Assembly (NCBI GenBank): GCA_032622095.1
Contig: CP136069.1
Span: 49,338,760-49,402,759, forward strand
Direction of reading: 5' to 3'
Length of the DNA stretch: 64,000 bases
Source: Siphonodentalium dalli
Lineage: Eukaryota; Mollusca; Scaphopoda; Gadilida; Siphonodentaliidae
The notes below the pieces were generated by a model. It was not told the origin of the DNA. It made no database searches and worked only from the letters and a program-made list of their open reading frames with translations. Of the stretch, positions 1 to 11,113 are shown piece by piece (the first letter of the stretch is position 1; every line of letters starts with the position of its first letter). The position numbers were made by a program, and so were the translations under genes.

Positions 1-389
1 CAGAATATAGCTCGCCACTTTAGTAACATGGTGGGATAAATTGGAGTAATGAACCCAATCATTACCACCATTTTGTTCTTTCGCTTTCTGGCTCATTTCG
101 TCTTGCTAAAAAAATACTTTCTGGTTATTATATCAGAGTGCACATGAACAACATGTGTGGTCAGCTGAGACCTAACTGACACTATGCATACACCAGAGAA
201 CTGCTAATCGCAACTTGTTTTATCAATATAAATTAATCCCATAGCACTAGGATTTTCTACCTTTACATATTCCTCATGTCAAATCTAATCAGAAATTAGC
301 CACTGACATTACTTTAGGGATATATAATTAGCATTCTGCAAACTAAGGTTTTTACTAGGCAGTTCACTGACTGGGTCAATCGCTACCAG
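1..389. other. No gene seen; possible U3 part of an LTR
   Basis: No open frame or RNA gene is visible. Because a TATA box and an LTR-like repeat follow directly, this stretch could be the upstream (U3-like) part of a degraded LTR. No TG terminus or target duplication was found to prove it. Confidence 0.3.
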
Positions 390-398
390 TATATAAAG
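390..398 (+). promoter_or_regulatory. TATA box of LTR-like promoter
   Basis: The string TATATAAAG lies about 10-20 bases upstream of a block that is repeated at 731 and 1516. A TATA box just before the repeated R/U5-like segment is what a retroelement promoter would show. No initiator was confirmed. Confidence 0.4.
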
Positions 399-405
399 AT
401 ATGTT

Positions 406-787
406 GTAGGGCAGACGAGTTCACAATACTATATTTACTCGTTAGCCTTACAACGTGTCTTTTCATTTCACAGGTATGTACAATTTTACTACATTATTTA
501 ACTTTTACTTTATATTCCTTTATTCTTATTATTACTAAAAGACACTCAACTAACCTTAAACTCTTATCTACATTCAACTTATTTGCAGTGTCTTAATTAT
601 TATTAAATACGTTTTATATCAACCAAATCTCAAGTCATACATAAATCACTATCTAATTTAAACCTATACTATTTCGATGTGTCTTTTATAATATTTGCTG
701 TATCACAATAACTTTTATTAATGTTATTACACAATACTATATTGACTATTTAGCCTTACAACGTGTCTTTTCATTTCCGTTTCACAG
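406..787 (+). repeat. LTR-like leader with two copies of one block
   Basis: A block of about 65 bp (406-473) recurs in shortened form at 731-787 and again at 1516-1579. All copies share the core TTAGCCTTACAACGTGTCTT. The first copy ends in a splice-donor-like CAG/GTATGT. The second ends in a splice-acceptor-like TTTCACAG directly before the segment leading to the Env-like frame. This fits a retroelement leader whose subgenomic env message is spliced. The element class is inferred, because gag and pol are absent. Confidence 0.4.
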
Positions 788-849
788 CCCTGGACCCCTA
801 ATGTGGAGCGTGGCGATTATTCCCCGTTAATTCAAGTCCGCTCTCACAA

Positions 850-1500
850 TTGGTGGAGAATCCAATGTCCCAAGACAAGATAATAACACGAGAGGCCCAG
901 GCAAGAATTACCATTAGACCTACCACTGTGACCACGGACATAACCAACACAACAGCTCAAACAACAGCGACAACCATAACGAATTCAAGTACAACGGCAA
1001 GGACGACAATCACCACTCCAGTAGAAGTAATTACATCCACATATCCTTCATCGATGAAGTGTCATGTTATGCTGAAATTGGTAATATCTCTGTATGTGGC
1101 TTCCTTTGCGCAGCTATGCAATGCAGATCCGGAGATCCATCGCCTCAACTAGGGTGTAACCTTCGACTATGAAAACCACCTTCAAATCAGTACAGGTACC
1201 TGGGAACACACCTTTGTTATCGCTCTGCTGCAATTAATGCTTTCACTGAATCTCGCCATGACAAATTTCACACAATTCAACACAACATTTCGGGAACTTC
1301 CGCTAGCCCATATCACAACCGGTCATCGCATACAGAACGTCATTTCTGAATTACTGGAATTAATTCCAAATCATCCACTCGGCCGAACAATTTCACGTCA
1401 AGGAGGAGCTGGTTTGGCTTCGTTGACAAAATATCCAAAACCTTATTTGGAACAGCGACAGTGGGCGATATCAATAAATTAGCTCGACACATCAATGTTC
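850..1500 (+). pseudogene. Env/F-like glycoprotein fragment of an LTR retroelement, broken
   Basis: The first open stretch encodes 100 residues: a Thr-rich segment, then a hydrophobic signal-like segment (about residues 72-92) ending at Ala/Asp, where a TAG stop interrupts it (1150-1152). The same frame continues past the stop with sequence resembling the start of the F-like/Env ectodomain of insect errantiviruses and related metazoan Gypsy elements. Near position 1410 the similarity moves to another frame, where a glycine-rich hydrophobic stretch resembles the region after the furin site. At least one stop and one frameshift break it. It sits between copies of an LTR-like block with no gag or pol, so it looks like an internally deleted old copy. 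The family call rests on remembered motif patterns, so confidence is moderate. Confidence 0.45.
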
Positions 1501-1515
1501 TCAACACGCGTAGTT

Positions 1516-1579
1516 GTAGGGCATACTAGTTCACAATACTATATTTACTCGTTAGCCTTACAACGTGTCTTTTCATTTC
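1516..1579 (+). repeat. Third copy of LTR-like block, downstream of env remnant
   Basis: This is a near-identical copy of the 406-473 block. It lies just after the Env-like fragment, where a 3' LTR would be expected. Its flanks beyond the block differ from the upstream copy, so the LTR is incomplete. Positions 1580-1739 hold nothing I can identify. Confidence 0.4.
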
Positions 1580-1739
1580 TGGTCGCATAGTGGGAATCGG
1601 TTTACAGAAAGAGGAATAAAGCAATTTCGAAGTAGAATAGCCATCATGTGGCGAAAATGTTCGGTTTCGTTTTAAATTAGCGCAGACGCGTTATTTTCGA
1701 GAACGCTAAACTGTTAAACTGTTAAAGTATCACCAATCT

Positions 1740-3005
1740 TTAAAGCAAAACACCCTACCAATATTTTCAAAATTACTCGAATTACTGGGAGAAACATAAC
1801 ATTTTATAAAGCAGCCAATATGGATTTAGGAAGAATCATTCCACAATTCTAGAAAAAAATAACTGGTGCGGCCCTAGACAATCGTGAGCACATAATTGGG
1901 GTGTTTCTCGATTTGTCAAAAGCATTTGAAACAATTAATCACAGTATAATGCTAAACAAACTAGAGAACTATGGATGTCGTGGGGGTGCACTGAACTGGT
2001 TTCACGATTATCGTACCCATCGAAAACAATGTGTCCAACATGATGGCCACATATCAGAACTCAATGAAATTACATGCGGTGTCCCACAGGCACAAACTGA
2101 TTCGTTTTGGTGATGACACAAATGCCTTTTGTTCTGATAAAGATATCCACAACCTATTTACCAGAGTTAATATTGAAATGGACTATATGAGTCAGTAGTT
2201 CGCTGCTAACAAATTATCTTTGAACATTGATAAAACAAATTATATGCTCTCCACTAAATGTTCACTACCTGAGGCATTGCCAATACTAAATATAAACGAC
2301 AAGAACATCAACAGAGTGATGAATACTATTTTTTTAGGATTCACTATTGAAGACAATTTATCTTGGAACAAACACATAAGTGCAATAAGCTCTAAACTAT
2401 CCATCAATGTCGGAATTCTGAGAAAACGCAGTGTTATGTTCATACTACTACATTGAAAACTGTGTATCTATCATTAATTATACCCTACCTGACCACTATA
2501 ATGCAATCTGAGGCTTGTCTACCAAAATATCTGACTAAAATAAGAAAACTACAAATGGTGCTAGTATTATTTCCACATATTGCAGACAAGCCAAACTACT
2601 AATGCTTGATGAACTAATTGGAATAATGCATGACTACCTCGCACATGCACTACCTAATTCATTATCTATATAATTCAAATTTAAATTTAATAAAAAATCC
2701 ATATTCTTAGTCTAAATCAACTGAGCTCCATTGGTGATTCAGTCACATCCTTACACACTCATTAAACTGAATTTATATTGTTTCATGAATTCAAGACACA
2801 TATAGTTTTATTGCTTATGAGCATATCTCCAACATACGCCGTGTACCACCCCCACAACTCCCCAACCTAAATCTCTCTCAACTGTTCTTCTGCTCTTGCA
2901 CTTGCACTCACATGTAGTTTTTGTCTTTATTACACTTATTGTATTAGTATAGGGCTCTGACATATAAGCCATGGCTTACATTGGGCCCCATTACCATATT
3001 GTAAT
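1740..3005 (+). mobile_element. Decayed CR1/L2-like LINE: reverse transcriptase part and 3' tail
   Basis: Translation near 1815-1850 gives the QYGFRKNHST-like motif, and 1901-2113 gives a reverse transcriptase segment starting FLDLSKAFETINH and ending in CGVPQ. After a deletion that removes the usual segment between GVPQ and the catalytic box, the next frame reads FGDDTNAF (GDD in place of the usual ADD). It continues through 2220-2456 with the thumb-like region ending SWNKHISAISSK. Several stops and frame changes are present (for example TAG at 2198), so it is dead. The far end (about 2935-3000), with GGGCTC and GGGCCC pieces around a short inverted repeat, resembles the 3' tail of CR1-type elements. 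No poly(A) is seen. Confidence 0.75.
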
Positions 3006-3399
3006 ATATACATTCTCAATTATATTCACTTGAGTTTGCGTTGGAGTTAGAAAACTAACAAGTTGACAGTTGTACAGACTGTTATGCAGCATATGGATAT
3101 TCTTGTGAAGTCGGAGGAAAGTATAGCCGAAAAGAAATTGTCCATTGATATACAATACAGAGTGGCTATTTGAACTGTAGAGCTTAGTACATAAACGTAT
3201 TTGTAACTTATGTACATCGTGTGTGCAATTGTCTGTACTAAATACCAACTGCATAATCATGTTTATCTATTTGTTCCACGGTATTCATTATTGATACAAC
3301 AAGGTCCAATAGGAACATTACACATTATATCGGATTTATCTGCGTCATAACACCATTTATACAAAGCGTGTTTTAATTACCAATTAAAAACAACAAGTA
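3006..3399. other. No gene seen
   Basis: Apart from a short uninformative open frame on the minus strand, nothing recognisable is visible. Confidence 0.5.
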
Positions 3400-3640
3400 T
3401 GCAAATTAGCAAACACCACAGTTCGCGGTTGTTACGAAACAGTGGGGTTTATGAAATTAGTGTTTTAGAAAATTATCAGAGAGCTGTGAGGGAATGTCTG
3501 CAGGTTGAGTACTGAGCGGGCAACAACTTTCGAAATGTTACCCTCGAGTGTAACAAGTTATTTGCGACCCGTCATGTGACGCACTCTCAGCCAATCAGAA
3601 GATAGGATAATGGATAACAAAATACTATGCTATAGGTAGA
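3400..3640 (+). repeat. Interspersed repeat, diverged copy of 29340-29600
   Basis: Starting at GCAAATTAGCAAACACCACA, this stretch follows the same order of motifs as 29343-29585. The motifs are a GTGGGGT...TAT segment, a GCGGGC(G/A)AC segment, an (A/T)TTTG(T/C)G(A/C)CCCG segment and a shared CCAATCAGAAG box. The two copies are clearly related but diverged. The element type is unknown. The following bases to 4177 contain no recognisable gene. Confidence 0.5.
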
Positions 3641-4177
3641 CAAAATAGTCCCGCGCAAATGAGGGAAACATCATTTATGGACAGATTTGAACACGATTAT
3701 GGTATTATGTGATGAGTCGCTGTTGTCGGCGACACAATTATTATTGATCACGTATGTTCTCCAATTTACAAGAATCTTGTAAATACTGATAATAGGACAG
3801 CGCCACTAACCGAGGTTGGCGACGGTGTGTCAGAGCTCAAGTGAAAAGCACGTATATGTCTTACAAATCTTGTTTTGCAGTAATTATTCCCACATTATAT
3901 TATAGTGATACATGAGTTGTTCTTCGGTCTTTGATATTGTGACTGGCAAGTCATCCCACCTACTGATATATTGATCATTACTTGAGGAATTAGATCGAAA
4001 TGTCCGCACGATCAGTTTCATGGACGGGATCACGTGTGTTAAACTACCGCCTTCAAATCAGCCCCCTCAAGTTAAATTGTATTGTATATATCAATATACT
4101 AACAATTATTTTGTGTATATACGTTGCAGCATAACCGTCTTCGTACATGTATTTGGGTGAATAAACATCTGTATCGC

Positions 4178-5003
4178 AGGGTAAGTTCATACACTGCCAA
4201 GTTTGCACGGCATTTTTTGTGTAGGCATTCTCTCATAGAAACCCTGTGGTGTCAGAATATAAACGGCAATATACATACAAAATGTACCAAAGCTAACGAC
4301 ACGACGAGTAACATTTCGGTAGTTACACATGTAACAGTGCTACAAACACATTTCCTTAACCCTTTACCCAACAGAAGGGCCCTGTGCCAATGCATTCTCT
4401 TATATATGCGAGTCGACCATAGGTCGCCTCGCATATATAAGAGAATGCATTGGCTTAACACATTAAAAATTATAAAATTGTTAAAGAATATAAGAAAAAA
4501 TGGTAAAAATTGTTAAAAAAAGATTTGTTTTAGGCCAATGCATTCTCTTATATATGCGAGGCGACCTATGGTCGACTCGCATATATAAGAGAATGCATTG
4601 GCACAGGGCATAACTGTAACTATCACAATGTGGCCAATGAGCCGGTTCCAATGATATCCATATTTGTATGGTTTTATTGAGACAGACCGAAGATATTTTA
4701 GGCTGTTGAAGCTTTATTTGGCCGGTTTTTGGCCGGTTTGTTGGGTAAAGGGTTGAAATACCTGTATGATCGATTCTTGCGTAATAAGTGCATGCTATTT
4801 ATTGGAAAATTTATATCAATGAGCCAATGATACTAGTGGAGCTACATAGTTTTTACTTCTCATGTAGTTATCTGTGGTGCAGATGTATTTTTTTTACGCG
4901 TTCTGCATTATGTTTATATGTATGACACAATGTAGCTTTCTATACCGAAATGCCCACAAAAGAATGCCTGCAAAAGATTGTGTGAAGTGTGTGAACGTAC
5001 CCC
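4178..5003. mobile_element. Long-TIR (fold-back) element, split by a nested MITE
   Basis: The ends GGGTAAGTTCATACACTGCC and, inverted, GTGTGAACGTACCC match the ends of the intact 408 bp element at 51103-51510. The interiors also match, for example the segments around 'cataGAAA' and 'gaaATGCCCACAAAA'. Removing the TTAA-flanked MITE nested inside leaves about 425 bp, close to the intact copy. It is a non-coding terminal-inverted-repeat element. The superfamily is not determined. Confidence 0.65.
4360..4752. mobile_element. TTAA-flanked double-hairpin MITE, copy 1 (piggyBac-like)
   Basis: This 393 bp element has the termini CCCTTTACCCAACA and its inverse TGTTGGGTAAAGGG. It is flanked by TTAA (4356-4359) on the left and TTGA (4753-4756), a decayed TTAA, on the right. 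A TTAA target and a CCCTTT start are typical of piggyBac elements, so it is inferred to be a non-autonomous member. Inside are two 67-nt hairpins (4387-4453 and 4535-4601), each with a perfect 26 bp stem and a 15-nt loop. The second is the exact reverse complement of the first. A stretch of about 80 bp of A/T-rich DNA separates them. No coding sequence is present. Confidence 0.8.
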
Positions 5004-5689
5004 TACTCAAGCGTGATCTAGTAGTGACCCGATCAGGCATAATCTGAAGGGGACTTTTGAATTTAAAATTTAAAATTTAATAACCAACTGGAAGGTTGAA
5101 ATAAGTTATTCGCACGTTCCTTTGCAATGATGCAGCTATTCTGGGAATTCGGAACAACCAGCCATTCCTACATTTAGTCACTGTCGTTTGCATATCACGT
5201 CACTATTTAACTGTCGACACATCCGCAAATATAATGTATAATATACAGTGTATATGTGTGTCTACCACGTGTCTACCACAGGAAATCAACATATCCGCAT
5301 TCAATTGCATACTTTGTGAACAGAATAATATTATGCATAGGACTTAATTGGGGAAAGTACACTTCTGTCAACTGTAGAACTAACGTCGAGGTGAGCCAAC
5401 CAGTTTTATTTTCTAATATATTATACCCAATTCGTTACCAGGTGGATTTTCTCATTCAATTACTAAATTCCTATTTTAATTATTTATTATTCTTTTTGGA
5501 GAGAACGCAGGGACGTTGTGTCCGCCTTGTAATTTGCAATCGCATCCGCCTTTGGTTATAATTTTCTGACATATGTACCTCAAGTTTTCCAACTTCATGT
5601 TGGACATTTCAAACCAGGAACACCATATGTGGTTTAACAATTTCCAATTGATGATCATTTTAGTCCAAATTTTGGTCAGAAGTAGGTAA
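5004..5689. other. No gene seen
   Basis: This is A/T-rich DNA. Open frames on both strands (for example 5256-5561) lack recognisable motifs. Confidence 0.5.
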
Positions 5690-6590
5690 TACATGAATAC
5701 GACTGATTGTGACATCATGGATATTAGGCGTAGGCAACACCGACATTTGCAAGCAATTCACAGAATGGTCAATGAAGACGCCACTTTGTATCTGACATAT
5801 CTCCTACCAACACGCTCCAGAAAATGATCGGAATATAACTTTAGATTTCCAAATAAATTGTATTCCTATTTCACTAATAATGAACATTTTAAACAGTCAC
5901 TTCTCCGATCCGTTGTTCTGGAATGAAACAAATTACATATATAATCAATGCAACCTCCATTTATGCTTTCAAAGCCAATTTAGTGATTATAGACCCAATA
6001 ACAAAACCCGCCCCTCTTATTTTTTATACATGAAAAAGGACATTTAATACAATACACTGTAAAATCCGAAATCATGGTAGTGATCTCAGTTCGGATATGT
6101 TTGATAATCACATATCCGATTCGCCTATATGCCCCTGTAACTTTGACATTGAAGAAGCCAATCACTATTTTCATTTATGCCCTTTATTTATAGATCAGAG
6201 AATTGACTTTTATCGAAATCTAAGTATTAATGGTTTTCAATCATTAGAATATAGGTATATCAAACCACAAGAACACTACTCTTTTTCGCATCACTCAATC
6301 TATCATAGCTAAAACAAAGCGTATTGAACAAACTCATGTATGATGTCATGGCTAATCTCGCCATTCATTTTTCAAACTCACTGAATTATATGCTTCTCTT
6401 CATACCCGAAATCGGAATACAGATGAAAACCCGACATCCGCAGCACACACACCTGCACTACTCTTTATAAACACTGTGTGCTATATCTGCTATGTATTAT
6501 TATGTATGTTCCATGATTGTATCAGGAGGGGGCGAGTTGTAAGTTTTGTAACTTGTGCCCCGATCCCTATGTATATTATTTTTCTAGATG
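5690..6590 (+). mobile_element. Decayed LINE: C-terminal end and 3' tail
   Basis: Across shifting frames the translation follows the end of CR1/L2-type ORF2 proteins. A RR..R...I..MVN....YL..LLP segment (about 5725-5815) comes first. A SLLRSVV/FWNE segment with a following ...SF(K) piece (about 5895-5985) is next. Then 6097-6312 encodes a zinc-knuckle-like stretch, CPCNFD..EANHYF.LCPLF, as in zf-RVT domains. The tail carries a short inverted repeat of the form GGGGCGAGTTGTAAG...CTTGTGCCCCGATCCC (6531-6567), a feature of such LINE 3' ends. A similar tail occurs at 33395-33480. Multiple frame breaks show it is inactive. Confidence 0.65.
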
Positions 6591-6596
6591 CATTAA

Positions 6597-6988
6597 CCCT
6601 TTACCCAACAAACCGGCCAAAAACGGCCAAATAAATCTGCAACAGCCTAAATTATCTTGGGTCTGTCTCAATAAAACCATACAAATATGGATATCATTGG
6701 AACCGGCTCATTGACCACATGGTGATGGTTACAGTTATGCCCTGTGCCAATGCATTCTCTTATATATGCGAGTCGACCATAGGTCGCCTCGCATATATAA
6801 GAGAATGCATTGGCCTAAAAAAAATCTTTTTTTAACACTTTTTACCATTTTTTCTTACATTCTTTAACAATTTTATAATCTTTAATGTGTTAAGCCAATG
6901 CATTCTCTTATATATGGGAGGCGACCTATGGTCGACTCGCATATATAAGAGAATGCATTGGCACAGGGCCATTCTGTTGGGTAAAGGG
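6597..6988. mobile_element. TTAA-flanked double-hairpin MITE, copy 2
   Basis: This 392 bp copy is flanked by perfect TTAA on both sides (6593-6596 and 6989-6992). Termini are CCCTTTACCCAACA and its inverse. It lies in the opposite orientation to copy 1. Its hairpins are at 6747-6813 (perfect stem) and 6895-6961 (one mismatch near the loop). It is inserted just beyond the LINE tail. Confidence 0.85.
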
Positions 6989-6992
6989 TTAA

Positions 6993-7670
6993 ACTATGTC
7001 TAAAGTTAAAGTTAAAGTAAAGTTAGATTGTTTTTTCAATTGTGCAATTCCAATATAACAGCAACCAACAAGGGTGCTTATACCTTAGGCAGGTGAATGA
7101 CGTCATATATTTTTTTCTATATCCATCAGTGATTTTTTAGGTCGCGGGTATGGATTTTGGCGAAATTATCACGCGACTTCCGGTTAGCAACAGTGTGGAT
7201 ATTGCAAATAAAAAACGCGGAATTGGTAATGAAGCATCGCGATGAAAATGAAAGTAACTAATTCACAACTTACGAAGAATGCACATGTGATTTAGGTCTA
7301 TTAATTTCAATTAGACCAATTTCTTTGGTTAGCTTAATGAAAACGAAAAATGATGACGTCATGAGACGGTTTCTGACGTCATTTTGGATTTGTGGGCCAG
7401 AATCCAGACAAGATTGCACAATCCACGACACGTCTTGTCAAGTTGGCATGTCATCTCCGTCGTGATCACTGCGGGGTGTTACATAAATTATTCTTGGTTG
7501 CCCCACTACGTGTCACGTACGTGTGGATGTAGTGGACAAATGCAGTCTCCTTAATAATATGCAAATCAATTCAACATGAGTATGAATATAGCTGCACGTC
7601 CCTCTTCAGATTGGCTTATGTACAATACTGTTGTGAATTGTTACGTTACACATGCACGTGTACTATATAT
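6993..7670. other. No gene seen
   Basis: There is no recognisable coding region. TGACGTCAT-type CRE-like words occur at about 7099, 7354 and 7374, but nothing shows them to be functional. Confidence 0.5.
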
Positions 7671-7760
7671 GCACTAGCTGGGTTGCCCAGGTTAAAGTGA
7701 TGTGAAAGCCTCCACTGTGTTAGTAGAGAATACTCCTGTTTAAAGTGTCATTATCATAGT

Positions 7761-10328
7761 TATCTTCACCATAAGGTCCATAACCATGCGAGATGCGCGA
7801 TCTAACGCGTGGAAGGTTTGTGCCGATTGTTTACCGTGCGCGGGTCGTTGCATTTTTGAATCGCGTGGACACGAATCGCAATCTACAACAACTTTAAAAT
7901 ACAATATGAAGTCCATGGAAAAGCTTTGAAGCTACGACAACGTTTAATGCACGTGTATTTGGATGCTTTCTTCTCACATTATTTAATGCGACTTGTGTTA
8001 TTAGCTTGTACTATGGGCTACACTCATTAGGCTTAACCGATGGTTGATTAGTCAGCAAGTATGTGTACTGATGTACAATTTGCTACACCTCGTGCATGTA
8101 AATTAAATCAGTTTGCATTCACTGACAACCGGAAACTTTCTTCAATTGAACTGACTCGAGAAATGTTTCTTCAGCTGGCAAATATTATACATCAACATGC
8201 AGTATGTACAATTATTAATGTCTTGTCACAAAGAGGTGCATAGTTACCCTAATCTGCATATTATTCAACCTAAAAGAAAATATTCTTATTTTTGGCCATA
8301 TAATTTTGTCTAAATGTTACATTCAATATTTAATATTACCAATAATACAATTTGGTTCTTAGAATATTGATGGCTTTTCACAGCAAAAAGTTCTTGAAGT
8401 TATTGAGCTCTTGATATGTTTGGTTTAAAGAGTATCATTGATGTACCAGGCTATCGAGTAAAAAGGAACAAAGGTGCACTGACCAAAGTACTTACTATCG
8501 CAGATAACATATGGATTAAACTATACAAAATATGTGTAGCTAACAAGATGATATATACGCCATGGGTTCACGTAAAGGCAAGGTCACGTGCTGAAATATC
8601 AAATGTAATACTTTTAGACAATTTCAAGACACCCTTCCAAGCATTTTCAACCTATTTGATATCATTTTAATATGCAATTGTAACGCACGCACAGCAAATG
8701 TACCTAAGTTGGAGTTGCTGGACGATAATATTCACACCAGCAATAATCCGTATAACTCAATCGATTATACAACTGATTAATAGTTTTGTACGTTTCGAAG
8801 AATAGTATCAAAACTTTTGTCTATATGGATACGAGTGATTACAAATAAATGGTCACCGAAATGCGTTGAGCGCTCGTTCGGTGACTGAATGATTTGTCAA
8901 GGTTAATTATGAGTGAGCAGTATTACAATTGAAATGTGTATACGCCTTAGGCGTTGTGAGTGAAATAAATCACTTTAGCCAGTTTGCTTTCAGCGCATGG
9001 TTCTACAACAAATATATTATACAAAATGTATAGCATACAATAAAGGCAAAAGCAAAAACAACAAAAAACAAAAATCTGATATATACACACGAGTAGAACA
9101 TTGTATATTATATTATTTTGTTATGATACAAATTGATTCATGTCATATCCATGTCATTTATGAGGTATTGTTCCATGCTTTCAGAGGGTTTTTCCCAAAG
9201 AATGGGTTTAATCTCTGTTTTAAAGCAGGAATAATACCAGCTGTTTGTGATATGTCTATTTGCACAATAAAGCGCAGACTCTGGCTATTTGCATAAATTT
9301 GTGTTGTAATTTATAGTAGAAGGGTAGACTTAGATTTACCTACCATGCAGCTGCAACGTTGATAATTTGATAAAGAGATTTACTGGATTTACGAATTTCA
9401 TAGCAGCTAAACATATGATAATTAATGGCAGAAGTATAGGCGACTCGTTATGATTATTCACATGCTATACACCGTTAGAGTGTGGTTCAGTTGATTAATG
9501 TATTATTTCAGAGGGGCTGTTTCCCCACATGTCTTGTTTAAATGCTCTACCCACAGTGCAATGTCTTACCAATGTCCGCTGTGGATGGGAATGGAATCAA
9601 GTCTAACCCAAATAATAGATAATATATCACCAGATAGCGGTGTTGCATTGAATGGAACATCCATGTGGGAGGATACAAGGAAACAAAATAATTATACCGT
9701 CATTGGTGATAAAACATCAAAACAATTATTGAATGATTTTATGTATATTTCAATTTATGATATCACAAACAGTTTCGGCAATATTATCCTTCGGGCTACT
9801 AATCGATCAGTCAAATTCAAGCATGTTAAAAAGCAAGAAAATTAAAGAAAAAAATAAAACCATACAGGGGACCATATATATAACACCAAAGGGGTCTAAG
9901 AGGTGTAACTTTATACGAGGAAGATACTGGTCTGGGTTAACATTTTCTAAAGTGACCCTGTTGGGCTCAGAACGAAAACGGAGAAGGGCATCAAAAGTAT
10001 ATGGCGCCGTTCGAGTCAGGGGTGCACGGAAGGAGATAGTGGCACCAAATAGTATACTAAACAAATTTTAAGCGCCGATTTGCACCAAATTGATACATAT
10101 TTATGATACGAAGAAGAGGGGCACTAACATTGATAGGAATGTTTTAGCGTTTTTTGGCGTTCAAATTTCACAACCTCAACAAATGGTGACCAAATTAAAT
10201 CACTTCAAGAAGTATATCTCTAAACTGCCATGTATATGGGGCCGGGAATCAGTACATTCATATAGTCAGCTAGCAAAACAGTTACATAGAATAAAGCCTA
10301 ACACAATCAACTTAAAATCTCGGTCTGT
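7761..10328. other. No recognisable gene
   Basis: Open frames of 60-115 codons occur (for example 8416-8670, 9498-9845 and 9733-10071 on the plus strand). None shows a domain, signal peptide or repeat pattern I recognise, and several overlap each other. A short inverted repeat around 8851-8886 (GGTCACCGAA...TTCGGTGACT) is the only structured element seen. Confidence 0.4.
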
Positions 10329-10510
10329 GTGGGGTAGGATAGGATAGGATAGGATAATTTTATTTACAATACACACACATGGAAAGTACAATTACAAATA
10401 AATATAATATTAATAGACTATACATGTATATTGCTAGGGGTGATATAGTCATGGCTGACTGTCTTCCTATCACCCCTGGATGTGGTGACAGATTATATGA
10501 TGAAGATGGC
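10329..10510 (-). repeat. Pentamer (GGATA)n and likely LINE tail in antisense
   Basis: Five to six GGATA units are followed by ATTTTATTTACAAT and then by AGGGGTGAT...ATCACCCCTGG (10436-10480), which can fold as a hairpin. A short tandem tail next to a hairpin of this kind resembles the 3' end of a CR1/L2-like LINE read on the minus strand. No coding part is attached. Confidence 0.35.
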
Positions 10511-10544
10511 CTAATTAATTTGATTTCTTTTTAGGTTACGTTTA

Positions 10545-11100
10545 TCGTGTGCAGAAGTAGCTGATATATAGCAACATTTCTTTTAAACAGATAACAATTA
10601 GCCAGTATATTATTTAAAAACATCTGTATCTTCGTGGAGATAACCAGGTGTCATCAAAAGCTTAGTCTCATCCACTAGATTGGTTTATACATCACTATGT
10701 AAAACAAAATTGTCGTCTTTCATTTTTTCAATGTAATGTTTACGATGTGCATGTGTTGATCCCCCTAAACAAAATATTTAATACAAAAATAAGCAACTAA
10801 ACAAAACCAATTCCATCTACATCGATTGTATGCGATTTAATAAGTGATAACATCTGAAGTATGCACATGTGTAAATCAATAACTACTTATTTGTTGGTGG
10901 GACGAATTATCGCGATTTACAAACTGACAATCACTCCGACAAGGTGAGCCACTACTTATAATCCATGTATAAGAATGACGTTGTGTGATGCCTTTTGGAT
11001 ATACAATTTTTGAGAATACGTGTAACACTTTGAGCAAAAGTATTCTCTATTCCCACAAATGCAAACAGCAGATCGAGGGTTTCACATCACTTTAACCTGG
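10545..11100 (-). repeat. Terminal segment family, best copy
   Basis: This segment is repeated at 13900-14372 and 18660-19134. All three share CTGATATA(T)...TAGCAACATT, TTTGTATCTTC.TGGAGATAAC and the outer TTTCACATC end. It forms the right part of the 7674-11113 candidate. The repeat has no coding capacity. Confidence 0.6.
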
Positions 11101-11113
11101 ACAGCCTGCTAAT

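Larger units (their letters stand above)
7674..11113. mobile_element. Candidate 3.4 kb element with inverted, hairpin-bearing ends
   Basis: The left end reads CTAG, then the small hairpin CTGGGTTGCCCAG (7678-7690), then GTTAAAGTGATGTGAAA. The right end is its inverse: TTTCACATCACTTTAAC, CCTGG, CAGCCTG and CTAA (to 11113). A second shared motif, AGAGAATA, lies about 35-55 bp inside each end. Related ends occur at 13900-14372, 18660-19134, 52172-52490 and 60442-60715. The pair could be terminal inverted repeats of one element, or two separate Helitron-like 3' ends facing outward (CTRR plus hairpin). No transposase or Rep/helicase was recognised between them. Confidence 0.4.

Noticed and set aside
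8851-8886. Small GGTCACCGAA...TTCGGTGACT palindrome as an RNA gene
   Set aside because: No cloverleaf, A/B box or other RNA feature; a short imperfect inverted repeat only.
9498-9845. 115-codon plus-strand frame inside the 7.7-11.1 kb interval
   Set aside because: Looked for transposase or helicase motifs and found none; not strong enough to call a gene.
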